NCBI GenBank assembly: GCA_024138025.1 | Contig: JAMXBD010001450.1 | Span: 124,001 to 188,000 of the forward strand | Direction: 5' to 3' | Length of the DNA: 64,000 nucleotides | Source: Combretum micranthum | Taxonomy: Eukaryota; Streptophyta; Magnoliopsida; Myrtales; Combretaceae | Shown: positions 33,879 to 44,521 of the stretch, in pieces | Layout of the letters: each line of letters opens with the position of its first letter | How positions within the stretch are numbered: position 1 is the first letter of the stretch | Program-made: the position numbers and the translations under genes | The notes under the pieces: model-generated | The model's input: only the letters and a program-made list of their open reading frames with translations | The model's database searches: none | Told to the model about the DNA's origin: nothing

Positions 33879-34688
33879 CTATCTAGATGATAGCAGGGTG
33901 GCTTCTTGTAGTTTGGCTAAAGTGTATGCTTGAGTTAAAGTTTTAGGTTGAAACATGCGAATTGGGTATTGGAGTTCTGGTTTTAAACCACTGAGATAAC
34001 AACTGATTAGGTGCGATTCTGATAATTGGACTTGGGTGGACAGATGCATGAATTCATCATTATAATCTTGTAGTTGACCCACTTGCTGTAATTCTTTCAA
34101 CTCAGACATAGGATCCTCAAAACCCTTCTCATTGAATCTAGCATTCAAGACGTGAGTTCTTCCCATGTTAATGGATTCGCATCACATCTAGTCTTAGCAT
34201 ATGCATTATACCATTCATATGGTTTATCAGTTAGATGCATAGTAGCAATTCTAACCTTAAGACCCTCAGGAGTTTCATCTAAAGCAAAGAATTGTTCTGC
34301 TCTAGCCACCAACTCTTAAACCCCTCTCCATCAAACATTGGAAATTCTATCTTAGTGTTTCGAGTGGGTACCTGATATGTTGGCAACCCACCAGTGGACT
34401 AACCTTCGGATCCCATCACTGTCAACATGGCATTGTCACTTGTTGTTGCTTTGAAATGAATTTGGTCCTCTGCTTAAGTTTTGCCATGTATTTGCTGCTT
34501 CAAATTTTCGATGGTCTGGTTCTGTTGTTCTAACATCTTCTGTTGATTTTGCAGGCTTTCAGAGAACAATTTGACCCAGTTTTCCTGCCGATCGGATTGT
34601 TCCTTCAGCATTTTCTCCTATCATTCCACCTGCTCTTTCATCACTCCTTTAAGAGCTTCCTCAATTTTTTTGAATTTGTGAGTTTCCA
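33879..34688 (-). pseudogene. Gag (capsid part) of the Reina-type element
   Basis: The minus-strand frame appears to start at the ATG at 34688 with a helical segment (HKFKKIEEALKGVMKEQVE) that soon meets stops. Further frames carry the capsid beginning TKIEFPMFDGEGFKSW (about 34360). The longest piece, 34166-33879, has 95 codons with DPMSELKELQQVGQLQDYND, a SESHLISCYLSGLKPELQ segment and TLAKLQEA, the C-terminal half of the retrotransposon Gag domain. Gag packages the element RNA in a cytoplasmic particle. Multiple shifts between the pieces show that it is not functional here. Confidence 0.8.
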
Positions 34689-34699
34689 TTACTGTTTTT

Positions 34700-34711
34700 G
34701 CTCTGATACCA
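34700..34711 (-). other. Primer binding site (initiator Met-tRNA) of the Reina-type element
   Basis: The minus strand reads TGGTATCAGAGC two bases after the 5' LTR, the exact complement of the 3' end of plant initiator methionine tRNA. Confidence 0.9.
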
Positions 34712-34713
34712 GT

Positions 34714-35266
34714 TGCAATATGGAAGCGTTAAATGTAAATAGGACAAGCCGAATTCAGCTTGATAATAGACAACAATTACTCGGATGCAAGTAATTGTAG
34801 CAATAAGAATGTATATATTTTTCTACTCCTTTAGGATTACATTCCATACGTATTTATAGCTGCAATAACTAATTTTGCTAGCCGTAATAACTAATTTGTT
34901 CTCTACTGATACATGTGCATTTTAACCAATTCATAAGTTGGTTATAACCGTATTCTATTTTTAGACTAATACTATCTGTGAGGCTAAGTTAGTTGAGGCC
35001 CATATCTATTTTATTTTATTGGCCCATCCTATTAGCCTAGTCCTTATCTCTCAGCTCAGGCCCCTGCACATTTCTTCGGCTCGGACTCCTGACTCGTGCT
35101 TCTCTCCTTCGGCTCGCTACTTTCCTCAAGTTCACCCGACAGAACACTACTTCCTCTCAACTCCATTTCAGTTTTGTTCTGTTTCTTTGCTTCTATCTCC
35201 TTCACAAACCCTAATTTCCTTCGCTGACCCGTGACCGATTCATCAACATGCATGCAGCTCGGTGCA
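34714..35266 (-). repeat. 5' LTR of the Reina-type element
   Basis: Reads TGCAATATGGAAGCG...CTCGGTGCA on the plus strand. Its inner edge abuts the primer site. Confidence 0.93.
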
Positions 35267-35719
35267 TAATCACATGAGATTTATATGTAAAATAAAAAAT
35301 TGTACTTTTTTTAAAATTAAAAATTGCACTTATTGTACGTTTTTTTCTTTAGATATATAGTATTAATATATTAATTTTCATAATGATTTTAAGCAAATTT
35401 GTCGCTTATAGGGTGGGAATTTACATGTGGTCATATCCTTAAATAAATTCTGAAGATATTCCTTTGATAAATCATTCGAATTCATATAGTTCTCAATGTA
35501 AAATTTACATCCAAAAACTGGTTAACTTTAGACAATATATGTACGCATATAATCAGCTACTTTAAATTCAGTTTTTGATGTCTTACAAGTTCGAAGAACG
35601 AAGCTTGAAATGATAAGTTCTACAATTGATGATATGATACTTATTTTTTTCTTTTTTCCCCTAAGAGGAAGCTTCTTTGGTTTATTGAACGACCTATAAG
35701 ATCTTTTCATTTATGGTAG
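35267..35719. other. Presumed intron / upstream flank of the TNL fragment
   Basis: AT-rich sequence ending in TTTATGGTAG, a good 3' splice site before the first recognisable LRR-region exon. No TIR or NBS exon is found between here and the retrotransposon, nor on the far side of it. Confidence 0.5.
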
Positions 35720-36016
35720 GGAACTGAGAAGATTCAAGCCCTCAATCTTTTAGTAGATCCTCGAATCTCTGTTAAAGATTGCGATTTCACAAGTGAACAA
35801 TTCAAGAACTTGACGAACCTGAGATTCCTTCGGCTAGAAAAAGCAAGCCTAGTGGGAGATTTCAAGAATCTTCTGTTAGATCTAAGATGGCTTCAATGGC
35901 AGCGTTTCGGTGGTGCTATTTCTGTACCATCAAATTTCCATCCTACAAAGCTGGTGGTTCTTGACTTATCATCTAGTGGCATTACAGAGCAATGGGAAGG
36001 TTGGGCTGAAATCGAG
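35720..36016 (+). CDS. TNL exon: post-NBS linker and first LRRs
   Basis: The exon has 99 codons in phase 0, beginning GTEKIQALNLL after the acceptor TTATGGTAG and ending in GGWAEIE-type sequence (WEGWAEIE) at the donor GAG|GTATTA. It contains FTSEQFKNLTNLRFLRLE and LRWLQWQRFG, then LVVLDLSSSGITEQWEGW, the canonical TNL linker followed by LRR units. The open frame from 35810 that runs into the intron is the same reading frame. Exon boundaries are predicted from splice consensus and frame continuity. Confidence 0.8.
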
Positions 36017-36103
36017 GTATTATATAAGCGTATTAACATTTATTCAATTTGATGGATTGGCTAGCATCTAATTTTTGGAATGCTGTCTTGTCTTAATTTA
36101 CAG

Positions 36104-37528
36104 CTGGTGAAGAAGCTCAAAGTTTTAAAACTCAAGTCATGCAGTAACTTGAAGTCGACTCCAGATTTTTCTGCATTTAAAAAGCTAGAGGTTTTGATTC
36201 TTAAAGCGTGTGTCAATCTGAGGAGAATCCACCCATCCATTGGCAACCTCAACAAGACCCTGCTAACTCTAGATGTCAGCTATTGTTTTAAACTAAAGGT
36301 GCTGCCAATCGAGATTGGTGAAATGGAAGAATTGAGACAACTTCTTGTTGGTGGGACCTCAATAAGTACCATTCCTATTTCAGAAGGCTATATGACAAAG
36401 CTAGGGAATCTTTCTGCCGCTTATTGTTCGAATCTTAGGCATCTTCCAGACTCTATAGGATCACTAGTGAATCTGGTTACCTTATCATTAGATTTTTGTA
36501 GAAAGTTGGAGCACCTTCCAGAGACGATTGGGAAATTGAAATCATTATCACAGGTGAAATTGGGGGACACGAAGGTCATGGAATTACCTAATTCCATTGG
36601 AGATTTAGATAACCTGGAAGTGCTTGACATAAGTGGGACCTTCATAAAAAGCCTACCGGTTACCATCGGAAGGTGGAGAAACTTGCATCAATTCAATGCC
36701 TGGAATCTAGTGGAGCTCGCTGAAGTTCCTGATGAGATTAATGAATTAAGGCATTTGCAGCCGCTTGATTTAGCGTGTAGTTACAAGCTAAAGTCAATGC
36801 CAAATCTTCATTCTAATTTGATCTCTCTAAATTTCTGTGGTGAGTCAATGGAGACACTCCCAAATTTAACCGGCCTATCCAATTTAAGAAACCTCACTTT
36901 CCACGATTTGTTTGAGAGATGGAATAGAGTACTGAATATCACGAGCCTCAATAGCCTGGAGTCCTTGAATCTACTTGGCAAAGGTCATCCCAACAATAGC
37001 ATTGAAAAAATTGAGTTGATCCTGGAGCTTCCCTCAAGTCTAAAGAAGCTTTATTTAAAGAACTGTCCAACATTGAGAACACTTTCAAGTCTCTCTAGTT
37101 GCAGCATGTTAACTTCCTTAGAGATCACGGGCTGCAGCAATTTATCTATTCTTGGTGCCTTGAGTGATACAGTGACATCTTGTGAGTTAAGTGGTTGTGA
37201 TGCACTTGAGAGCTTACCACATCTTTCGAGTGCAAAGAATCTGAACTCACTAAATGTCAATAGATGTAAAAATCTAACAGAGATTCAAGGGCTTGACAGC
37301 ATAGAGTGCCTTAGAGTATTGCAAATTCATGAATGTCCATCCCTCGAAAGACTTGGTGATTTATCCCATTTAGAGATGCTGACAGTACTTGAGCTGTTCA
37401 ACTGTGGGAATCTGAGTGATTTTGATGGCATAGACAATTTATCATCATTGCAAATATTGAAGATTGTTAGATGCAATCTAAAGATAGGTTTCTGGATCTT
37501 TCCGGGCTTCAAAATCTCAAGCTTTTGA
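36104..37528 (+). CDS. TNL main LRR exon (in-frame part)
   Basis: The exon starts LVKKLKVLKLKSCSNLKSTP after the acceptor TTTACAG and stays open for 474 codons. About twenty LRR units of 21-24 residues are visible, for example LEVLILKACVNLRRIHPSIG, then LVTLSLDFCRKLEHLPETIG and LEVLDISGTFIKSLPVTIG. Later units have the LxxLxIxxCxxLxxL form typical of TNL C-termini. The last residues before the stop at 37528 (GFWIFPGFKISSF) are out of register: the true continuation (FLDLSGLQNLKLLKL) is in the frame of 37471. The ATG at 36080 lies in the intron and is not a real start. Confidence 0.8.
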   Translation: MVKKLKVLKLKSCSNLKSTPDFSAFKKLEVLILKACVNLRRIHPSIGNLNKTLLTLDVSYCFKLKVLPIEIGEMEELRQLLVGGTSISTIPISEGYMTKLGNLSAAYCSNLRHLPDSIGSLVNLVTLSLDFCRKLEHLPETIGKLKSLSQVKLGDTKVMELPNSIGDLDNLEVLDISGTFIKSLPVTIGRWRNLHQFNAWNLVELAEVPDEINELRHLQPLDLACSYKLKSMPNLHSNLISLNFCGESMETLPNLTGLSNLRNLTFHDLFERWNRVLNITSLNSLESLNLLGKGHPNNSIEKIELILELPSSLKKLYLKNCPTLRTLSSLSSCSMLTSLEITGCSNLSILGALSDTVTSCELSGCDALESLPHLSSAKNLNSLNVNRCKNLTEIQGLDSIECLRVLQIHECPSLERLGDLSHLEMLTVLELFNCGNLSDFDGIDNLSSLQILKIVRCNLKIGFWIFPGFKISSF

Positions 37529-37908
37529 AATTAATAGTGGTCAATGGTCTCAAAGAGAGGAACGATTTGAATGAGTTTCCAATCGTCAACTACATTTCAT
37601 TATACGAATTGTTAGGTATTACATTATTCACAAACTTGAAAGAAGTGCATCTCCATGGATGTGAAAAACTCACCAAGATCAAGGTGCCTAGAGAGCAAAA
37701 CAATTTGGAAAATTTGATGATTTCCTGTTGTGATTCATTGGAAAATCTGCCGGATATTTCACTATGTCCAATCTTAAAAGAGGTGAAAATCCACAAATGT
37801 GAGAAACTCACAGAGATCAAAGGGCTTGCAAAGCAAAGCGAATTTAAAAAAATTAACAATTTCTTGCTGCAATTCAATAAGCAGATTGTCAGATATTTCT
37901 TTGTTTAA
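37471..37908 (+). pseudogene. TNL LRR continuation, second frame
   Basis: After a one-base shift near 37480 the LRRs go on with DLSGLQNLKLLKL, then LFTNLKEVHLHGCEKLTKIK and LENLMISCCDSLENLPDISL. The frame slips again near 37835, ending at the stop at 37908, while the homologous repeat continues in the frame of 37799. The ATG is not a natural start. Confidence 0.7.
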
Positions 37909-39218
37909 AAGGTTAGAAGAATTGCATGTTGATGGATGTGAGAAACTCAGAGATGAAGGGATTCAAAGAGCAAGCAAATTTAAAAAAATTAACAATTTCC
38001 CGCTGCAATTCATTGAGCAGATTATCAGATATTTCTCTGTTTGGAAGTTTAGAAGAATTGCGTATTGACAGATGTGAGAAACTCACAGTGATCAAGGAGC
38101 CCAAAGAGCAAGCGAATTTAACCAAATTAACAATTTCCTGCTGCAATTCATTGAGTAGATTGTCAGATATTTCTCTGTTTGGAAGCTTAGAAGAATTGCG
38201 TGTTAACGGATGTAAGAAACTCACAGAGATCAATGGCCTCAAATGGCAAGCGAATTTAAAAAAATTAACAATTTGCTACTGCAGGTCATTGAGCAGATTG
38301 TTAGATATTTCTCCGTTTAGAAGCTTAGAAGAATTATGTGTTGAGGGATGTGAGAAACTCCTTGAGATCAAGGGCCTCAAAGAGCAAGCGAATTTAACAC
38401 AGTTAACAATTTCCTACTGCAATTCGTTGAGCAGATTGTCAGATATTTCTCTGTTTAGAAGCTTAGAAGAATTGCGTGTTAAGGGATGTGAGAAACTCAC
38501 AGGGATCAAGGGCCTCAAAGAGCAAGCGAAATTAACAAAATTAACAATTACCTACTGCAATTCATTGAGCAGATTGTTACATATTTCTCTGTTTAGAAGC
38601 TTAGAAGAATTGCGTGTTGACGGATGTGAGAAACTCATAAAGATCAAGGGTCTCAAAGAGCAAGCGAATTTAACAAAAGTAACAATTTCCTACTGCAATT
38701 CATTGAGTAGATTGTCAGATATTTCTCTGTTTAGAAGCTTAGAAGAATTGCGTGTTAAGGGATGTGAGAAACTCACAGAGATCAAGGGGCTCAAAGAGCA
38801 AGCGAATTTAATAAAATTAACAATTTCCTGCTGCAATTCATTGAGAGGATTGTCAGATATTTCTCTGTGTAGAAGCTTAGAAAAATTGCGTGTTGATGGA
38901 TGTGAGAAACTCACAGAGATAAAGGGCCTCAAAGAGCAAGCAAATTTAAAAAGGTTAACAATTTCCTACTGCAATTCATTGAGCAGGTTGTCAGATATTT
39001 CTCTGTTTAGAAGCTTAGAAGAATTGTTTGTTGATGGATGTGAGAAACTTATAGAGATCAAGGGGCTCAAAGAGCAAGCGAAATTAAAAAAATTAATAAT
39101 TACTTGCTGCGATTCGTTGAGCAGATTGTCAGATATTTCTCTGTTTACAAGCTTAAAAGAATTGTGTGTTGATGAATGTAAGAAACTCATAGAGATTAAG
39201 GGCCTCAAAGCACAGAAG
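37839..39218 (+). repeat. 138-bp coding tandem array (ten units of two LRRs each)
   Basis: Units begin at 37977 plus multiples of 138, the ninth at 39081; a further unit at 37839 is displaced by a frameshift. Diagnostic phrases are TCAGATATTTCTCTGTTTAG and GGATGTGAGAAACTCACAGA. Length is constant to the base in the in-frame part. Confidence 0.93.
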
Positions 39219-39620
39219 AATTTGAGGAGCTTGTGTCTTTTTGGATGCAACTCCCTAGAGGATTTGCCCGATCTTTCATTGTTTGAAAACTTAGAAAGGG
39301 TCATCTTGAGAGGCTGTGAGAAACTCACTGTGATAAAGGGCCTGCCCAAGTATTTGATGATTATGGACATTTGCAGATGCAAGTCGCTAGAAAAATTGCC
39401 TGACTTTTCAAGATGTCATCTTTTGATAGATTTACTTGCTGAAGGCTGTGATAAACTCATAGAGATTCGAGGGCTTGAGAACTTGAAGAAACTCTGTCGT
39501 TTGGCTATTTTTGGATGCAAATCATTGAAAATATCACCAGACCTATTTGGGAATGGGATTTTATCCACAGAACCGATTTATATAAGCGAGGAGGAATTTG
39601 AAGAAACTGACGACTTATAA
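37926..39620 (+). pseudogene. TNL C-terminal LRR array, 564-codon open frame
   Basis: From codon 18 the frame consists of nine nearly identical 46-residue units and then three diverged ones, ending at a stop at 39620 after an acidic tail (YISEEEFEETDDL). Each unit contains two LRRs: LTKLTISYCNSLSRLSDISL and LEELRVDGCEKLTEIKGLK. Substitutions cluster at a few positions, for instance RV-D-G / RV-K-G / CV-E-G in the second LRR, a predicted exposed strand position. The open frame across 1.7 kb of tandem repeats suggests selection until recently, or very recent expansion. The listed start is the first ATG after a frameshift; the real entry is by splicing and read-through from upstream exons. Confidence 0.75.
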
Positions 39621-41035
39621 GCTTTGAGATGCAAACTTGAAAACTACATTTCTGAGCGTGTCTTCCTATTGCTGTAGAGAGGTACTCTTGCTCTCCCTCA
39701 GTAATTCCTTTCGCAACTCTATTAAAACAGAAGGCAATTAATGAATAGCGACCCAATGCTACCACAAATAACTGCATTTGGTTCTAATGTGTTGGAATAG
39801 ACATTTCTTGCCTTTTTTCCTTTTTTTTCCCCCCAGTAGTTTGAAATATTTTGCGCTAGAATTCACAACCGATTGAATTTGGGTCTATTTCTCCTCTAAT
39901 ATTGCATGATTTGATCATCAGTGCAAATAAAGTGAGCCAAATCTACATTAAGCTTCTCATCGGAGGATTATATTATCATAACCATTGATTGTTTGTTTTG
40001 ATTTCGAAGGAATTATATAGGATAACTCCCCATTTCTGTTCAATTGTAAGTGTAACGCCATCTAACATGAACGAGTCAATGTTTATAGATTACAAAGCTG
40101 ATTTGCTGATGAAGAAAGTGAAAATAAAGCTACATTGATTAAGCATTTCGAGTTGTTCTCCTTTTGTTTTATTGATTTGTTGTGCCCCTTTTGATTATTT
40201 TTTATTCATCTTCATCTAATGCTTTCTATTATGATATTCCACATTATCAAGACCTGTAAATAGCAATAAGCTTTTCAGTGCCTTAGTTTTGTTAATTGTG
40301 CATAGATGTCGAAAGATTGGTGCCACTTGATTTCACTTATCTCAAGCATTTGAAAGTTAAGATAGTTGCTACAATTTCAATTCATGAAGACCTTATACAA
40401 CTTTGGAAGTTGCTCTTTCTTCATGGCAGCATTATTTCTTTGCAAAAGTATGTCTTATATGTGTGCAGTTTGTTCCTAATTATATATATATATATATATA
40501 TATATTGAAGCGTATAAGCTTCATTGTCTAGAATTGATCCTTTTTATTTACTTATTAAATGCTAGACTGCTGAATGAAGAAGGATCAGCAAAAAGGTCTT
40601 TTGGGGGAATATTATCAGTGTAAGGTTTGACTAGCTTCTTTTTTTTCCCAATGCTTAGTCCTGGATTTGTAGGCCAGGTTGTCGTGTCAAATCTCTTGGA
40701 CTTCTGATGTTCCATATTCACAATTGATGTAGATGTCCTGTTTTTTATTCAGGTGCATTCCAAGTTCGATATTTTTAGTTAAAGCATATTTCCATCTTGT
40801 ATATGGAATTTGGATATTGCTTTTTATATGAACCCACATTTATTTGTGCATACATAATAACAATACTAGATTTCGCTTTATATAGACATATATGCCTAAT
40901 CTTTATTTTTTCCTTCTAATCTCATATTTGTTTCATAATTCTTAGATTTGTATATATACCATTGTATTCTTCGTATAGCTTTTTCTTTTTCTTGTAAATG
41001 TACTACAGTCTTCTCTACATTGTATTATATATATC
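39621..41035. other. 3' flank of the TNL fragment
   Basis: No clear coding sequence. It contains an (AT)n microsatellite at about 40482-40504 and T-rich stretches. It may be the 3' untranslated region and an intron leading to the exon-like segment at 41042. Confidence 0.4.
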
Positions 41036-41041
41036 TTCTAG

Positions 41042-41190
41042 CTGTAACCACAATTAATCAATTCAATAACACAAAAGATATTCAAAGTGTTCATAAAAGA
41101 GCATCAAGGGCGACAAAAGTAATAGTAACTGTAGCAGTAGCATTTTGGTTACTGGGGGCTTTATTTCAAGTTGAGCCCTCGTGTGCTTGA
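41042..41190 (+). CDS. Possible terminal exon with a transmembrane helix
   Basis: After the acceptor-like ATATCTTCTAG there is an open run AVTTINQFNNTKDIQSVHKR, then a hydrophobic stretch KVIVTVAVAFWLLGALFQV and a stop at 41190. The basic residues before the hydrophobic segment would favour membrane insertion. It lies 1.4 kb downstream of the LRR stop on the same strand and could be an alternative last exon of the TNL gene, or unrelated. No matching donor was identified with confidence, so this is tentative. Confidence 0.3.
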
Positions 41191-44100
41191 GTGGTGGTTT
41201 TTTTTTGGGACATGACCGGTAGGCTGGACATCACAAACAGTCAATTAATTTTGTATTGTGTGAATTCATGTCATGTTTGCACAATATATGAATCACTGAA
41301 AAAATATTTGCGGTCCCAAAAGTACTATTTCCATGCTATCTCAACCAATACACTTGACACGTGTTAAATAAATTTAAAAAATAAAAATATTCTCAAAATA
41401 AATTAAACAGTTATGATCACTTCATGTATACGTGTCACGTTATTATTGCTTGAGATAGAATTGAGACACAATAGCTGGGATAACAAAACTTTTTCCCAAA
41501 TCAACTGTATCGTGCATAACTTTTGGGTTTAATCCGTGCATCATATTTTAAGTTAAGGTATACTTAAGTTGATGTGTTATACCAAGATCTTTGTGTCTAT
41601 ATTGAACTAATCCAGTTCATTAATGTTTTCTGTTATGCTCATACGTGATGCATAATGGTCTCAATAGGTGAAAAAGCTTCAATAGCTTTGTCCATAAAGA
41701 GCAACGATGTCCGGATGTCAGAAGACGGCTGTTATTGGAAGTGTTTGGATATTTGAGATTCATTTGCGGGTAAAAATTCCAGCAGTTTCTAAAGATATTT
41801 CTGGTGCTGTAGATGATTTATGATTTTTACTTTTGTTGTCCTGTATGATCACGAAACAATTCATTCAGATTTTTGCTTAGTCGGTCAACTAAGATCTATT
41901 CTGCTTATTTTTACACTAATTTCTCCTTGTTGTTTTGACTAGAGGTTTAGCACAAACCAACGGGATGTTTCCACGCCTATTTTTTCAAAAAATTCTTGAG
42001 CTCATCAGATCAAGCACCTCGCAGCAGATGATACATGTTCCTAAGGCAGGTGACATTATTTTGGATTCTATAAAGAGATTTTTGGATATCTCATCCACGA
42101 TAATGCTGCTTCTTGTTCATCAAATATCTGATTGGAGGATGACCAAATCTTCGTTTTAGAAGCATGTTTGAGACCACCTCATACATGACTTCTGTCAAAT
42201 GAACGTGTCCAGGGAGTGGCGAGTGGATTGGAGTAATGGGGTTCTCCTGATCCACAGCAAACATCAAATTTGTTGTTGAAACCATACGTGGGTACATTTT
42301 TCAAGGTTGCAATAACAATGATGGAATCCGTATATTGTTTCCTATGGCATGTTAGATTTCGCTTTAGTTGTTTACTATCTTCACCATCAACATGAGAAGA
42401 ATAGCCTCCATATGAAAAGAAAAGGCATGTACGTTCAGCTTTTAATTTCCTAAGAAAAAGGACATAAAATGAGCTTTAATCCCTTAACTTTCAAACCCCT
42501 CGGCTTAATCCTCAACTCTTACAACGTGCACTCAGACCTTGAAACTAACTATTTGAGGAGTTATAGGGTATGTGTGTTTCAGCAAATGTTAAGGGTTTAG
42601 ACCTTGAAACTAACTCCTACAATTCGTTGCTTAAGCAAATTGTTTATGTATACACAGAGAAGCAAATTCAAGACATTTTGAAGGCTAAAACGGGACATCG
42701 CCTAGTGAAAAAAAAAAAAAACATAGAAATATATTTAGTGTACCAACTCATTGTGCTATCCCTTTTATAGGATTTGATCACATTTACTAAAGGGATCGGT
42801 TTTTCCTTTTTCTAACAAAATAATAGTTTCCACATTTGATTCTTGATAGTATTGTCCACAATAGTCCATCAAGAAGGGTGATATAGGATTCATCTTTGCA
42901 TTGCATTTTCTATCTTTTACCACACATTTTGTAATTTGATACTTTGCAATTGTTTTATGTGTACTGAGATAACCAAGTCCAAAACATTTTAAAGACTCAA
43001 ACAGGGCATTACTAATCCAGGAAAAAACAACATATTTGATGTGCTGGCTCATCAAATATATTGTTTTATGGTGTTTTAACGTGCTTACCAAATGGAGAAA
43101 AAACTTATTAGTAGGAATGTGCCATCTATCTTAATGAGTTGGGTATAAATATGAGTTTTATTTTAAAAAATGACGGTGACAGTAGGTAAATTCTTAAAAA
43201 ATTTGTTTTAATAATATCCAATATTGTCAGTTTCGCATGCTTTTTATTTTTACTCTCTTTAGAAAATTTCTTAATTTACGAGAAATAAGCCTATCATAGA
43301 GCTATGCTAAAAAAAAAAAAAAACTTTTAAAACACATCCATTACATATTTCAACAATTGCAGTGTTCTTTATCAAATTATAATTATTGGTTGGGCTGGTT
43401 TCCTTTTATTCAGTATCAGTTTTTACAATTATTATAATAAAAATATTTTTAATAGTAATATTATCTAAAATAAATTAACGGACTGACAGCAATTAATATC
43501 TATGTCTAAACAGATTAGAAATATTATTGCAAACGTCACATTTCCGATTAGGAAAAAGATTGACCGAATGCCAACTCTCAAACAAATATAATATAATACA
43601 AAATAAAAAATTGGGCAAAACTACACATTTAATAAAAATGAAAACCAATTGAAAAAAAAAATGCACTTACTAGATGGAGAATAGTTGTCCTGACAAACCT
43701 GGGTCGTATTCACGATTTTTTTTTCTATCTTCTTTTACATGCCAAAGGAATTAAGAATAAAAAAAAAAAACAGATATATATAGTGCAGTTTTAGTTCTTG
43801 TATGATTGGTCGAACCCACGGGAAATAGATATTATGATTATCAATTTTCTCCCATTTTTTATTGTCTATCCTAAAATCAATCAAGCAATCTCAATCAAAA
43901 CCAATTAAAAAAAAAAAAAATAACAAATTGACAAAAGACCAATTCAAGTGCTTACCAAGATTGAGAAACATTACCTTGACGTTTGAATCCTACTAGAATT
44001 ATTTATGTGACTATAACAACAAGATTCAAAATTTTTACTAATTTTATAAATCATGGGAATTCCTAATTTAGACTAATGTCTCTCTCGAGATCAATAATCC

Positions 44101-44521
44101 ATAATCTTAGGTTAATTAATTGGAATAACATCGTAATAAAATACCTCTTATTGCATTACTTTTAATACTACTCTATGGATTTCACTATTAGGTTTGATTC
44201 CAATTTGACAAATTTATATCATCCTATCATTAGAATTGCATACGACTTGGTTCAATTATGCATATCTATTCAAACATATGATTTCTTAATCTATGTTCAT
44301 AAAATCTAAAGTAAAATTCTTATGCATGCAAAAAAAGATTTGATGATAATCAAACATACATGATTAGATTCAAAAAACCAATAATTTCATTGAAAACAAA
44401 TAAAACTCTTGTCACATAGTTCTTCTAGGATTCATCAAGAAAGAGAAATTACTTATTTACAATAAGCTATCAAAAAGGCCACAAGGATTGTTGCCTAGAA
44501 ACACCAAACCCTGGAGCACAT
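41191..44521. other. Intergenic AT-rich DNA
   Basis: Several short frames occur (for example around 41935-42159) but none has motifs or convincing length. Homopolymer A/T runs are common from 43290 on. Sequence near 43800 (GGTCGAACCCACGGGAAAT) resembles phrases seen in Athila-type LTRs, but no boundary could be fixed. Confidence 0.4.

Larger units (their letters stand above)
29547..35266 (-). mobile_element. Reina-type Ty3/gypsy chromovirus, complete but defective
   Basis: LTRs at 29547-30107 (561 bp) and 34714-35266 (553 bp) enclose a minus-strand gag-pol of about 4.6 kb. A primer site for initiator Met-tRNA lies at 34700-34711 and a purine tract at 30108-30121. The flanks are TAATT and TAATC, a 5-bp TSD with one mismatch. 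Gag, protease, reverse transcriptase, RNase H, integrase and a chromodomain follow in the Ty3/gypsy order. Short LTRs, the CDERFGPGHRC knuckle and the chromodomain point to Reina. Frames are broken by stops and shifts; the LTRs differ mostly by transitions and one 8-bp indel, indicating moderate age. Confidence 0.92.
35720..39620 (+). pseudogene. TIR-NBS-LRR-type disease resistance gene, 5'-truncated, frameshifted
   Basis: Only the part after the NBS is present. Exon 35720-36016 opens with GTEKIQALNLLVD, the usual start of the exon that follows the NBS in TNL genes. A phase-0 intron (36017-36103) leads to the main LRR exon. That exon reads intact to a stop at 37528; homologous LRR coding sequence continues in other frames to 39620, with shifts near 37480, 37835 and 37960. 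The TIR and NB-ARC domains are missing, replaced upstream by non-coding DNA and the Reina-type element. Intracellular effector recognition is the family role. Without its switch domain this copy cannot be a complete receptor, though an LRR-only product is conceivable. The frameshifts could be assembly errors in a repetitive region. Confidence 0.85.

Noticed and set aside
36421..39777. Minus-strand frames opposite the LRR array
   Set aside because: They are shadows of the repetitive plus-strand LRR coding sequence.
40296..40508. 70-codon frame as a further TNL exon
   Set aside because: It ends in an (AT)n microsatellite and has no LRR consensus or convincing splice sites.
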